NCBI GenBank assembly: GCA_944390775.1
Contig: CALXQQ010000031.1
Span: forward strand, 1 to 36,698
Source: an uncultured Alphaproteobacteria bacterium
GTDB taxonomy: Bacteria; Pseudomonadota; Alphaproteobacteria; UBA3830
Length of the DNA: 36,698 bases
Direction: 5' to 3'
Shown: positions 1-8,934 of the stretch, piece after piece
How positions within the stretch are numbered: position 1 is the stretch's first letter
Layout of the letters: every line of letters starts with the position of its first letter
The notes under the pieces: model-generated
Seen by the model: only the letters and a program-made list of their open reading frames with translations
Database searches by the model: none
Told to the model about the DNA's origin: nothing
Position numbers and translations under genes: made by a program

Positions 1-344
1 AAAAACAAAAACCATGTTCCAGAATAAGTATATGGTAATAACCAAATCGAAAAACCTGCATCATGCAAGCGTCTGGCAGACATAGCCATCCAAGGGATGA
101 TCAATACAATGGTGTACAATTTTCGAATGTAATTGAGCCCTAGTCTCATGGCCGAATCAGGAGACACAACTTTATACAACAATAGTGAAATCGCAGCAAT
201 TAACCCGAATATTATCCAGTAGAACACAACAAAAGAAACATATTCTTTCCTTGATGCGGCCCCTCTGAAATCGGCATATTTTACCGTTACAGCTTCGATA
301 AAATAACGCCATATGCTAGCACATAGTTCACGAATGTCTTTCAT
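1..344 (-). CDS. DUF805-family membrane protein, C-terminus cut by window edge
   Basis: The minus-strand frame opens at an ATG at 344 and runs off the left edge, giving about 114 residues. It has the same plan as the next two genes: an N-terminal block WRYFIEAVTVKYADF, hydrophobic segments, and the motif ARRLHDAGFS that is the hallmark of the DUF805 family of small multi-pass inner-membrane proteins. An AAGGAG ribosome site lies just upstream, inside a 34-base leader that is repeated almost exactly before the next gene. Function is unknown for the family. It is the third member of a tandem paralog array. Confidence 0.8.
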   Translation of the reverse strand, partial: MKDIRELCASIWRYFIEAVTVKYADFRGAASRKEYVSFVVFYWIIFGLIAAISLLLYKVVSPDSAMRLGLNYIRKLYTIVLIIPWMAMSARRLHDAGFSIWLLPYTYSGTWFLF

Positions 345-378
345 CTCAATCTCCTTCTTATACTTATATACCAGTCAA
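345..378 (-). repeat. 34-base leader copy 1 upstream of DUF805 gene
   Basis: The stretch carrying the AAGGAG ribosome site and an AT-rich segment is repeated almost base for base at 1129-1162. It marks the duplication unit of the DUF805 array. Confidence 0.8.
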
Positions 379-405
379 ATCTCTCAATTGAAACACCATA
401 TACAA

Positions 406-1128
406 TCAAGTATATGTCTCTTTGTATAACTTATGTTTATTCTCCACAAAATTCGCGACTTTTTGAAATAACTCAGAGGTAAAGATTGCTAATCCCAGAT
501 ATATAACACCCCCAACAATAATCACATTTTTCTCCCACCGTTCCAACGGAGGACATTTAAGATACCTACTGTTAGGGTCTGAGGGCAATTTACTCAAAAT
601 AAACAATGAAATAAGAGGGAATAAATCACTAAAAAGCAAAAATATTTCAATTGGAGAAACTAACGGATCTAAAATATATGAACCATAATCTGCAATCAAA
701 ACCAATAAAAACCAGAATATAGCATAGCCACTCATTATTTCATCATCATCAATGCTATACTTCCCCCATGTTATCAAGCAAAAAAGCCACCACCATAATA
801 CAATATGATTCAAAGGTAATAACCAAGCCGAAAAACCTGCATCGTGCAAGCGTCTGGCAGTCACAGCAGCAAAAGGGATAAATAATACTACTCTGTACAT
901 CTTGCGAATAAAATCTAGAAAAATATCTGCTGTTGGATAAGTCGACAAAATTTTATAAAAAAGCCACGAAATAAACAATGATACTACATACATTATCCAG
1001 TAATACACAACAAATGATGCATACTCTCTCCCAGATGCATGCCCACTAAAATCAGCATATTTTACCGTTATAGCTTCGACAAAATAACGCCACATGCTAA
1101 CACGTGGGGCATGAATATCCTTCCCCAT
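406..1128 (-). CDS. DUF805-family membrane protein, paralog 2 (240 aa)
   Basis: This is a complete 240-residue protein with four or more hydrophobic segments and the DUF805 signature ARRLHDAGFSAW near residue 90. The N-terminal 40 residues and the block LFPLISLFILSKLPSDPNSR toward the C-terminus are nearly the same as in the neighbouring paralog at 1209-2084, while the stretch between (about residues 115-165) is much more different. The ATG at 1128 follows a clear AAGGAG site in a leader shared with the first paralog. No catalytic residues are visible, and the molecular role of DUF805 proteins is not established. Tandem arrangement and shared leader say it arose by local duplication. Confidence 0.85.
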   Translation of the reverse strand: MGKDIHAPRVSMWRYFVEAITVKYADFSGHASGREYASFVVYYWIMYVVSLFISWLFYKILSTYPTADIFLDFIRKMYRVVLFIPFAAVTARRLHDAGFSAWLLPLNHIVLWWWLFCLITWGKYSIDDDEIMSGYAIFWFLLVLIADYGSYILDPLVSPIEIFLLFSDLFPLISLFILSKLPSDPNSRYLKCPPLERWEKNVIIVGGVIYLGLAIFTSELFQKVANFVENKHKLYKETYT

Positions 1129-1162
1129 CTCAATCTCCTTCTTATACTTATATACCAGTCAT
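1129..1162 (-). repeat. 34-base leader copy 2 upstream of DUF805 gene
   Basis: Second copy of the leader described for 345-378. The two copies agree over the whole length, including the ribosome site and the TATACTTATATACC-like AT-rich stretch on the plus strand. Confidence 0.8.
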
Positions 1163-1208
1163 CAGTTAAGTATCTAAATCACCTCATAAACTTAGCGAAT
1201 AGCAACAG

Positions 1209-2084
1209 CTAAATCCCCCAGTGTTTCATAATAGATCTGCGTGACCAATCAACTGAAATTTCATTTGTTAGCTTATTTCTACTCAATGAGTACTCACCAT
1301 GAGGATCGACATATATCGTCTTCAAATATCGATCATATATGTAATCGTATATGACCTTTACACGCCTAGCGCGTATACGTTTGTATAAACCATATTGATA
1401 CTTTACGAAGTCTATGGTCTCGGAGAATAAGTCAGAAGTAAATATTGCTAATCCCAGATATATAACACTCCCAACAATAATCACATTTTTCTTGCGCCGT
1501 TCCAACGGAGGACATTGAAGATATCTACTGTTAGGATCTGAGGGTAATTTGCTTAAAATAAACAATGAAATAAGAGGGAATAAATCTTGAAACAGTATAA
1601 ATATTCCCAATGGAGTTAATAAAGTCTTGAAAATAGAGAAAACAGACTCACCATATGCTAAAGCACCAAAAACCCAGTATATAACATGTGAATCTGCTGT
1701 GTGGTCATACTTAATTCCATACTTACCCCATGTTACCAAGCAAAAAAGCCACCACCATACTACAATATGATTCAAAATGCAGAACCAAGCCGAAAAACCC
1801 GCATCATGCAAACGCCGGGCAGTCACAGCTGAGAAAGGGAGAAATAAGGCAACATCACACAAACCAACAGCACACTTCGTACCTTTCCATAGCGGTATCC
1901 AAGCAGCCACAAAGCAAACAGCAACAAAGGCAAAAAAATACACCATCCAGTAACACATAATAAAGGAAACATACTCTCTCCCAGATGCATGCCCACTAAA
2001 ATCAGCATATTTTACCGTTACAGCTTCGACAAAATAGCGCCACATGCTAACACGTGATTTACCAACACCTTTACCACCAACCAT
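1209..2084 (-). CDS. DUF805-family membrane protein, paralog 3 (291 aa)
   Basis: This is the longest of the three DUF805 paralogs, 291 residues. It shares the N-terminal KYADFSGHASGREYVSF block, the ARRLHDAGFSAW signature and the SKLPSDPNSRYLQCPPLER segment with the gene at 406-1128. It adds a C-terminal soluble extension of about 45 residues rich in Arg, Tyr and Lys (RARRVKVIYDYIYDRYLK) that the others lack. The start at 2084 is preceded by GAGGGA rather than the leader found before the other two, so its 5' flank is different. The extension is probably cytoplasmic. Function unknown. Confidence 0.83.
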   Translation of the reverse strand: MVGGKGVGKSRVSMWRYFVEAVTVKYADFSGHASGREYVSFIMCYWMVYFFAFVAVCFVAAWIPLWKGTKCAVGLCDVALFLPFSAVTARRLHDAGFSAWFCILNHIVVWWWLFCLVTWGKYGIKYDHTADSHVIYWVFGALAYGESVFSIFKTLLTPLGIFILFQDLFPLISLFILSKLPSDPNSRYLQCPPLERRKKNVIIVGSVIYLGLAIFTSDLFSETIDFVKYQYGLYKRIRARRVKVIYDYIYDRYLKTIYVDPHGEYSLSRNKLTNEISVDWSRRSIMKHWGI

Positions 2085-2144
2085 ATCAGTCCCTCACCAC
2101 AATTGTACAAAGCGCGGGGACCACACTCCCCGCTACATAACAGA

Positions 2145-3110
2145 TCAGCGATACATATCTGCTGAAATCGCTCTAGCAGAACCTGCTCGACTCAATGGAC
2201 ATCTGCCGGGTGTTCCATTAGATTTCTGTTGTGATATCCCTGAGAAATCAGAACTACTGCTGCTTCTTCTTAACGCAGGTCTTCCCCTGGAACCAGACAG
2301 ATCAGAACTGCTGCTGCTTCTTCTCAACGCAGGTCTTCCCCTAGAACCAGACAGATCAGAACTGCTGCTGCTTCTTCTCAATGTTTGACGTGCAACAGGA
2401 CTTGGTGCGGGGATATAGGCATCATCAGCTCCATCATCTTGTGAGAAGTCATCAAACTGAGAAAAACTGCTGTCTTCATTTAATATATCCCTATCATCAG
2501 CGATATTATTATCTGGTGGATTTGACTCTGCATTTCTAATGGCATTTGTATAGATTCTCGCAAATGAGATTTTATCTTGCAAATCATTAAACGCGTTAAT
2601 TACAAGCGTATCATTAGCTGACTTTTTCTCGAAATTTTTCAGCTGAGACTGCGCTGTTTTCATCGACTTGTTCAACACATCGATTACTTCTTTTTTCACG
2701 CGATTATACTCTTGCTGCAATTCCGTAAGAGCAGTTTTAGCATCTGCCAGCACAGTCCTTTTATCTTCAACATGCATATTGGCTTGTTGATCCTGTATTG
2801 TATGCAAAGTTTGCGTATTAGCTTCTAATTTGTCCACTAACTGCTGTATCACAACTTTTCTCTTAGCGATACTTGCAGAAAGCTTGGCCAATGGTTTCAC
2901 ATTTCCACTTGATTTAGCTCTGGCAAGTGCAGCGATATCTCTTTCCAATGCAGCACGTTCTTTCTGCAATCTATTTGAGGTTGTTTGCTGATCTATTTCA
3001 GCACGCACCACCGCATTCTTACCAAGTTTTTTGAAAAAACTCAGACCATCAGCAGAATAACCGGTCACCAACAATGACAGCATAAGTGCACGTAGTATCA
3101 TATTTTTCAT
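2145..3110 (-). CDS. Secreted coiled-coil protein with C-terminal Arg/Ser repeats (321 aa)
   Basis: I do not recognise this protein. Residues 1-19 form a signal peptide (MKNMILRALMLSLLVTGYSA), so it is exported. Residues about 35-165 are charged, Gln- and Lys-rich and heptad-like, consistent with a long coiled coil. Residues 195-235 are acidic. Residues 244-291 carry two full and one partial copy of an 18-residue repeat with core LRRSSSSSD followed by LSGSRGRPA. The last 30 residues are basic and Ser/Gly rich. The gene sits between the DUF805 array and comM, in the same orientation, with 90 bases to comM. An exported host-contact or envelope protein is a reasonable guess but nothing in the sequence proves it. 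Confidence 0.75.
   Translation of the reverse strand: MKNMILRALMLSLLVTGYSADGLSFFKKLGKNAVVRAEIDQQTTSNRLQKERAALERDIAALARAKSSGNVKPLAKLSASIAKRKVVIQQLVDKLEANTQTLHTIQDQQANMHVEDKRTVLADAKTALTELQQEYNRVKKEVIDVLNKSMKTAQSQLKNFEKKSANDTLVINAFNDLQDKISFARIYTNAIRNAESNPPDNNIADDRDILNEDSSFSQFDDFSQDDGADDAYIPAPSPVARQTLRRSSSSSDLSGSRGRPALRRSSSSSDLSGSRGRPALRRSSSSSDFSGISQQKSNGTPGRCPLSRAGSARAISADMYR
2238..2381 (-). repeat. 54-bp tandem repeat (2.7 copies) coding for LRRSSSSSD units
   Basis: Units lie at 2328-2381, 2274-2327 and a partial unit at 2238-2273. The two complete units differ by only one or two bases, which implies recent expansion. The unit length is a multiple of three, so copy number can change without breaking the frame. 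Confidence 0.9.
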
Positions 3111-3200
3111 GTATATCTCCTTCTAATAACACCATACACTTTACAATAAAAATATTAATAAATAGTGAATAAAGCGAAAATGCACAATTTGAAAAAATTG

Positions 3201-4694
3201 CTATATAGTCCGTCTATAGCTCAAAGCTTCGGATATATGTGTTGCTCCTATGCTACTACACTGTTCGAGATCGGCTAAGGTCCTCGCGACTTTCATAATA
3301 CGATAATAGCCTCGCGCAGAAATTTTGCCTTTTTCGACACATGCCAGCAAAATCTGTTTTGCCTCATCTGTTAGATAGCTCTCCAACTCATTACCACGAA
3401 CTTCTGAGTTTGTTCTATTATTGCCATATCGAATCCTTTGTATATCACGAGCTCTCGTAACACGTTCTCTTATAGACGTAGAAGGTTCACCAGCTGAAGC
3501 CTGAAAATCACTGACAGTTATATCAGGCACATCGACATAGATGTCTATTCTATCTAACAAAGGTCCGGAAATTTTTTGCAAATATTCGCGACCACACTGA
3601 GGCGCTCGACTGCATTCTTTATCAGGACGCCCCAAATAACCACAGCGACAAGGATTCATAGCCGCTATAAGCTGAATACGTGCTGGATAAGTAAAGTGAT
3701 TATTTGCTCGTGATATGGTGATATCCCCAGTTTCAAGAGGTTGTCGCAGAGCTTCAAGCGTTGCCCGCGAAAACTCCGGCAATTCATCTAAAAAGAGCAC
3801 GCCTCTGTGAGCCAAAGAAATTTCTCCAGGTTTCGCATTTGATCCACCTCCAACCATTGAAGCTAGTGATGCCGAATGATGAGGCGCTCTATAAGGGCGC
3901 TGCGTAATTAAACTGGTAGTACCTAACCGTCCAGCCAAGCTGTGAATCATGGTTGTTTCCAACGCTTCTTCTGAAGATAAAGGAGGCAAAATTCCAGGCA
4001 CACGAGCAGCCAATAGAGATTTGCCAACGCCAGGAGGACCTATCATTAGGACGTTGTGTCCGCCGGCAGCAGCAACTTCTAATGCCCTTTTAACAACCAA
4101 TTGCCCTTTTACTTCAGAAAAACATCCGTGCATATCAGGAGATTCGATATTGGGTAAGGATTCCAAACTCACTGAAGGCAAAATCTGCTCGCCACGAAAA
4201 TGATTTACCAATTCTAATAAGGTTTTTGGAGCCAAAATAGCCTCTATACCCGACCAAGCTGCCTCTTGTGCGCATTTGTAGGGACACACCAGCACTTTTT
4301 CCTGAGATTTCGTGAAAACAGCCGCAGGTAAAACACCTAAAACCGGCGAAATTTGACCGTTTAACGCCAGCTCACCTATCGCCACACAGTTGGCAACTTC
4401 TTCAGAGCTAATGACGTCCATTGCAGCTAAAATCGCAAGCGCAATTGGCAGGTCGTAGTGACTACCCTCTTTGGGCACGTCAGCTGGAGCAAGATTCACA
4501 GTCAAACGTTTCGCAGGCAAAGTGATGCCCATAGCAAAAAATGCCGCTCTGATTCGCTCTCGCGATTCTGCGACGATTTTGTCCGGCAAACCCACAATTG
4601 TAAAAGCCGGCATACCGTTCAAAATTTGTACTTGAACCTCTATGCCTATCGTGGACATACCTAAAAAAGAAACAGTCTGCACAGAAGTTTGCAC
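3201..4694 (-). CDS. comM: ComM/YifB-family Mg-chelatase-like AAA+ ATPase
   Basis: This 497-residue protein matches the full length of the YifB/ComM family. It has the N-terminal ChlI/Lon-protease-like domain (residues 1-165), a Walker A motif GPPGVGKS at 219-226, Walker B VLFLDELPEF around 299-308, the cysteine-rich insert NPCRCGYLG...C...C near 345-370, and the C-terminal Mg_chelatase_C helical domain ending at residue 497. In naturally competent bacteria ComM is a hexameric helicase that extends branch migration during DNA uptake recombination. Whether this organism is competent cannot be seen here. The GTG start overlaps the upstream stop (TAGTG), so it is very likely translated by coupling with the BON lipoprotein gene. 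Confidence 0.93.
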   Translation of the reverse strand: MQTSVQTVSFLGMSTIGIEVQVQILNGMPAFTIVGLPDKIVAESRERIRAAFFAMGITLPAKRLTVNLAPADVPKEGSHYDLPIALAILAAMDVISSEEVANCVAIGELALNGQISPVLGVLPAAVFTKSQEKVLVCPYKCAQEAAWSGIEAILAPKTLLELVNHFRGEQILPSVSLESLPNIESPDMHGCFSEVKGQLVVKRALEVAAAGGHNVLMIGPPGVGKSLLAARVPGILPPLSSEEALETTMIHSLAGRLGTTSLITQRPYRAPHHSASLASMVGGGSNAKPGEISLAHRGVLFLDELPEFSRATLEALRQPLETGDITISRANNHFTYPARIQLIAAMNPCRCGYLGRPDKECSRAPQCGREYLQKISGPLLDRIDIYVDVPDITVSDFQASAGEPSTSIRERVTRARDIQRIRYGNNRTNSEVRGNELESYLTDEAKQILLACVEKGKISARGYYRIMKVARTLADLEQCSSIGATHISEALSYRRTI

Positions 4695-5284
4695 TAGGAT
4701 TCCTTCTTTTTAAGCCTTATGTAAGATACTACTTCTTTTACCCCAGATGTAGTACGAGCATGATTCAACACGATATCACGCTCAAATATAGAAGAAGCCG
4801 TGCCACAAATGTACACAATTCCTTTAACTGTAGTGACATCGTAGTTGAGCGCTGAAACATTGCCATCACCTGTCATTGCCGCTTTAATGCGAGATGTGAT
4901 CATGCTATCCTGAGCAATATCTCCGGCTTTTGGATCTGCTTGAATACGAATTTCATCATAGACAACTGTACCGTAACCTTTCACGCTATTTATTATCTCT
5001 AGTATTTTTGTATGCTGCTCCTCAGTCTGTACATAACCAATTACAACGACCACGCCATGTTTTACGCACAACTCAACGCTGTCGAACAGATTTCCATCCT
5101 CTTCTATCAGAGCTTTGTTGATAGTTGCTTGCAAGCTAGCATCGGCCAAGCTTCCGCCAATTCCTTTATCATTACGAACCATAACAGTTCCGGCAATTGC
5201 TGTCCCGCCAAAGGCCAATGTAACAGGGTCACACGCACTGCAAGCCAATAAAGGCAAAACAGAGATAATTTTGTAATAATCCAT
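4694..5284 (-). CDS. DolP/YraP-like outer-membrane lipoprotein with two BON domains
   Basis: The product has a short hydrophobic leader ending in a lipobox-like LPLLACSAC, so it is probably a lipoprotein. Two BON domains follow: one around residues 48-115 of the mature region and one around 125-190, each with the Gly-rich strand pattern (VVVVIGYV, GIVYICGTA). Length and two-BON layout match E. coli DolP (YraP, 191 aa), which binds anionic lipid and supports outer-membrane integrity and septal peptidoglycan amidase regulation. The ATG at 5284 is chosen over an in-frame GTG 15 bases upstream because AAGGGAG lies at correct distance before it. Its stop overlaps the comM start by one base. Confidence 0.85.
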   Translation of the reverse strand: MDYYKIISVLPLLACSACDPVTLAFGGTAIAGTVMVRNDKGIGGSLADASLQATINKALIEEDGNLFDSVELCVKHGVVVVIGYVQTEEQHTKILEIINSVKGYGTVVYDEIRIQADPKAGDIAQDSMITSRIKAAMTGDGNVSALNYDVTTVKGIVYICGTASSIFERDIVLNHARTTSGVKEVVSYIRLKKKES

Positions 5285-5349
5285 CCTACTCCCTTCCACA
5301 ACCAGTTGAACTATAACATATCTTAAAAATCACTCATATTCTACAGCAT

Positions 5350-6351
5350 TTAACAAAGACGACTACACTGCTGAATCATACGATTAGCAAACCCCCATTC
5401 GTTATCGTACCATGCAACCAAATGTAATATATTGTCGGCGGCGATAGAAATCGAACTTAAATCAACTATGGCACTATGAGGATCATGATTAAAATCGCTG
5501 GATACTAATGGCTCAGCAGAACAAGCCAATATCCCTGACAAATCTCCATCCGCATATTGCACGAACTTCGATCTTATAGCCTCTTCTGAATGATGATCTG
5601 CCAAAATCACTGTCAAATCCAACAGAGAAACATTAGGTGTCGGAACTCGAAACGACATCGCAGACATTTTTCCGGATAATTGCGGGAAAATCTGCGCTAT
5701 TGCAACAGCTGCACCTGTAGAAGTAGGAATAATATTCCCTGCTGCACAACGAGCTCGACGCAAATCACGGTGAGCAGAATCTATTAAACGTTGATCACTA
5801 GTATAAGAATGGATTGTTGAAATATTCCCGCCAACTACTCCAAATTCTTCGTGTAGCACTTTAATGATAGGCGCGGCACAATTGGTAGTACAAGAAGCAT
5901 TAGAGATTATGACATCGTTTGCGGAAAGATCATGATCATTCACTCCACATACGATGGTCTTATCGGCCTCTAGCGAGGGAAATGACAACAAAACCTTCTT
6001 CGCTCCAGCTTGCAAATGCCACTCAAATTCTTCACGCTTTTTGAAAACACCGCTGCTCTCCACAGCGACATCTATTCCCATAGCTCCCCACGGTAATTTG
6101 CGTGGATCGCGCTCCTGATAATATCGAATTGAATGACCGTCCACAGAAAATTCATCGGCAGAAATTTGCTCAACACGCTTAGCAAATCCACCATGCACAG
6201 AGTCATGTCGCAGCAAATAAAGCGCGCTTTCCAATGGCTGAATATCATTCACAGCACCAATAGAAAAACCACAATCAGAACAATTCTCAAAATATGCTCG
6301 CAGCAACATGCGACCAATGCGTCCAAATCCGTTGATTGCTACTTTTTTCAT
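5350..6351 (-). CDS. gap: Glyceraldehyde-3-phosphate dehydrogenase
   Basis: This 333-residue enzyme catalyses NAD-dependent oxidation of glyceraldehyde-3-phosphate in glycolysis or the reverse reaction. The Rossmann motif NGFGRIGR is at residues 7-14. VND at 34-36 fits NAD rather than NADP preference. The catalytic Cys154 is in SNASCTTNC and the paired His in STIHSYT is near 181. The C-terminal WYDNEWGFANRM signature is present. Length is normal for the family. The ATG overlaps the transketolase stop by four bases (ATGA), so the two are translationally coupled. The closest known arrangement is the tkt-gap clusters of many alphaproteobacteria. Confidence 0.96.
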   Translation of the reverse strand: MKKVAINGFGRIGRMLLRAYFENCSDCGFSIGAVNDIQPLESALYLLRHDSVHGGFAKRVEQISADEFSVDGHSIRYYQERDPRKLPWGAMGIDVAVESSGVFKKREEFEWHLQAGAKKVLLSFPSLEADKTIVCGVNDHDLSANDVIISNASCTTNCAAPIIKVLHEEFGVVGGNISTIHSYTSDQRLIDSAHRDLRRARCAAGNIIPTSTGAAVAIAQIFPQLSGKMSAMSFRVPTPNVSLLDLTVILADHHSEEAIRSKFVQYADGDLSGILACSAEPLVSSDFNHDPHSAIVDLSSISIAADNILHLVAWYDNEWGFANRMIQQCSRLC

Positions 6352-8291
6352 ATGTTTAGCTTCTCCTTAATTTTGTTAAATATGTTAATCGCGGTAAGCC
6401 CAAAACTTTTGTAATTCTCTGATGCACTTGCAGAGTAGCCAAAATCATCCACTCCGAAGAATAGATCTGTATCTCGTAGATAGCGTCCCCATCCGAATCT
6501 CGACGCCGCCTCTATCCCAATACGCAGCGAATCTCCAAGTAATTGTTGTTTGTACTCCTCGCTCTGTTGCTCAAAAAGCTCCCAACACGGAATGCTGATG
6601 ACATTGGCACACATGTAGGCGTCATTGAGCATCTTTTTCACCTCCAGAGCTAAGCTAACCTCTGAACCTGTGGCTATCAAAGTCAATGTCATATCGCAAC
6701 TGAGCGTTTCCTTGTTCAACATATATCCGCCTTTAGCACACAAGTTCGTTCGCGCAGAGAACCTTATGCTGGGCAAATTTTGCCGCGACAATATAATAGC
6801 TGATGGAATATTCGACGACAAAGCACATTCCCAACATTCAACCGTTTCTAACGCATCTGCAGGACGAAATACTTGCAACCCCGGCATCGCTCTAAGCGAA
6901 GCTAACTGCTCTACAGGCTGATGAGTAGGACCATCTTCCCCCACTCCAATTGAATCATGGGAAAATACATAAATGTTCGGCAATTTCATCAAAGCACTAA
7001 GCCTTATCGCAGGCCTCATATAATCACTGAACGATAAGAAAGTGCCTCCACAAGTGCGCAATATTCCACCAGCACAAATGCCATTCATAATTGCGCCCAT
7101 AGCATGTTCACGAATTCCATAGTGAATATAGTTGCCTGTGAAATCATCTGCATGAATCGCACGCATACCTGCTCCTAGGCATCCTGTCGATGATCCCAAA
7201 TCACATGATCCGGAAATAAAAGTATCGCAATTGCTAATCACATTCTCGATTATCTGCTTGGAAATATTACGAGTGGCCATAAAGGGACGCGAAATGAAAT
7301 ATTCCTTCTTCAACTCACGCAATACTTGTAATACTTCTGAATTGCCCACACCTTTTAATGTCAGAAGTTTTTCTTCCTGCTCTGCTTTCCATTTTTCGCA
7401 CAATTCATGATGACGAGCGCCGATAACTTTCCACGACTTCTCTATATACTCCGGAACAACAAATTCGTCTTCGTCCCAGTTGAGTTTAGCTTTAGTCTGC
7501 TCGATTTCTTCTTCGCTTAACGGACCTCCATGTGCAGCAGACGTGCCTTCTTTCGGAGAACCATATCCTATTTTTGTGCGAAACATGATAATCGAAGGCC
7601 TATCATCCTCTCGAGCCTCAGCAATAGCCGCGTTTATCTCTCTGGAATCGTGACCGTCTGCCCGTAGAACCTGCCATCCATAGGATTCAAAACGCTTTGC
7701 TACGTTTTCGTTGCTCGAGCAATCGACAGAACCATCTATTGTGATGTTGTTGTCATCAAACAGAACTATCAATCGACCTAATTTCAAATGTCCGGCTAAC
7801 GCTGCAGCTTCATGAGATATTCCTTCCATTAAATCTCCATCCCCTACACAAACATAGGTGTAGTGATTTATACAATCGTCACCCAATCGCGCATTCAGAA
7901 GACGCTCTTCAATTGCCATACCAACAGACGAAGCAAAACCTTGTCCTAACGGCCCTGTGGTCATCTCTATTCCACAAGATGGATTGTATTCAGGATGCCC
8001 AGATGCCACAGAATCTTTCTTGCGAAAATTTTTCAGCGCCTTAAGAGTCATACCTTCATAACCGGTAAGATATAACAACGCATATAAGATGGCAGATCCA
8101 TGTCCTCCTGATAAAACAAAACGATCTCGATTCGCCCAAGTTGGATTTGCTGGATCAAATATCAAAAAATTGCGAAATAGTACAGTTAAAACATCCGCCA
8201 TGCCTAAAGGCATTCCCAAATGACCACTATTCGCACTCTTAACTTCATAGATCGATATAAAACGCAATGCATTTGCTAGGTTTTTGTACAT
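6348..8291 (-). CDS. tkt: Transketolase
   Basis: Transketolase uses thiamine diphosphate to move two-carbon units between sugar phosphates in the non-oxidative pentose phosphate pathway. The 647-residue protein has the family layout. The N-terminal pyrophosphate-binding domain shows the conserved SGHLGMPLG and GDGDLMEGISHEA motifs. The middle pyrimidine-binding domain has GIREHAMGAIMNG, and the substrate segment GEDGPTHQPVEQL follows. The C-terminal domain is complete. I chose ATG 8291, which has GAGGAG just upstream, over an in-frame TTG at 8315. It is the first gene of a minus-strand run tkt-gap-dolP-comM and is divergent from rplK. Confidence 0.95.
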   Translation of the reverse strand: MYKNLANALRFISIYEVKSANSGHLGMPLGMADVLTVLFRNFLIFDPANPTWANRDRFVLSGGHGSAILYALLYLTGYEGMTLKALKNFRKKDSVASGHPEYNPSCGIEMTTGPLGQGFASSVGMAIEERLLNARLGDDCINHYTYVCVGDGDLMEGISHEAAALAGHLKLGRLIVLFDDNNITIDGSVDCSSNENVAKRFESYGWQVLRADGHDSREINAAIAEAREDDRPSIIMFRTKIGYGSPKEGTSAAHGGPLSEEEIEQTKAKLNWDEDEFVVPEYIEKSWKVIGARHHELCEKWKAEQEEKLLTLKGVGNSEVLQVLRELKKEYFISRPFMATRNISKQIIENVISNCDTFISGSCDLGSSTGCLGAGMRAIHADDFTGNYIHYGIREHAMGAIMNGICAGGILRTCGGTFLSFSDYMRPAIRLSALMKLPNIYVFSHDSIGVGEDGPTHQPVEQLASLRAMPGLQVFRPADALETVECWECALSSNIPSAIILSRQNLPSIRFSARTNLCAKGGYMLNKETLSCDMTLTLIATGSEVSLALEVKKMLNDAYMCANVISIPCWELFEQQSEEYKQQLLGDSLRIGIEAASRFGWGRYLRDTDLFFGVDDFGYSASASENYKSFGLTAINIFNKIKEKLNI

Positions 8292-8445
8292 TAACTCCTC
8301 TGCACACTTCAACAAAACACCAAAACTCCAGGAATTATAAATATCTGTTAATTACTCTGCAACATAAAACAATAACTTAAGTTGCCATAAATAAATGCAA
8401 CTATGTCTATTAACGGTTGTTGCAAACTTTTAGAGCAGAATCCTC

Positions 8446-8474
8446 TTGCAAAGATAGCGAAAAAATGCTATAAA
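8446..8474 (+). promoter_or_regulatory. Sigma70-type promoter for the rplK operon
   Basis: A -35 box TTGCAA (8446-8451) and a -10 box TATAAA (8469-8474) are separated by exactly 17 bases, in the 211-base divergent gap between tkt and rplK. The predicted start site is about 20-25 bases before the rplK ATG. Confidence 0.7.
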
Positions 8475-8502
8475 TCTTTGTTTCGTATTATCGAGGTTTA
8501 GT

Positions 8503-8934
8503 ATGGCTAAGAAGATAGTCGGCTATATAAAATTACAAGTGCCTGCTGGCAAAGCAAATCCGTCGCCTCCTATTGGTCCGGCTTTAGGACAAAGAGGCCT
8601 GAATATTATGGAGTTCTGTAAGGCGTTTAATGCGCAGACTCAGTCTTATGAGCCTGGCACTCCTTTGCCTGTGATTATCACGGCTTTTGGAGATAGAACG
8701 TTTTCCTTCATTATCAAATTGCCACCGGTCACCTATTATTTAAAGCAAGCTGCCGGCATAACAAAAGGCACCAAAGCGACTGGTCGTGATGCGCCTGTAG
8801 GTCAGGTCACCATGCAGCAAGTCCGAGAGATTGCCTCTAAAAAAATGAAGGATTTAAATGCAAATGATGTAGATGCTGCCAGTATGATGATTATTGGCTC
8901 AGCACGTTCAATGGGTTTGGAGGTCGTACAATAA
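8503..8934 (+). CDS. rplK: 50S ribosomal protein L11
   Basis: L11 forms the GTPase-associated stalk base of the large subunit and is needed for RelA-type stringent sensing. The 143 residues have the typical start [21 protein letters not shown] and the family hallmark [19 protein letters not shown], plus the conserved C-terminal RNA-binding domain ending [13 protein letters not shown] precedes the ATG. The gene is the first in the operon behind a strong promoter. Unlike the common bacterial order, no secE or nusG lies upstream. The stop overlaps the rplA start by one base (TAATG). Confidence 0.97.
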   Translation: MAKKIVGYIKLQVPAGKANPSPPIGPALGQRGLNIMEFCKAFNAQTQSYEPGTPLPVIITAFGDRTFSFIIKLPPVTYYLKQAAGITKGTKATGRDAPVGQVTMQQVREIASKKMKDLNANDVDAASMMIIGSARSMGLEVVQ

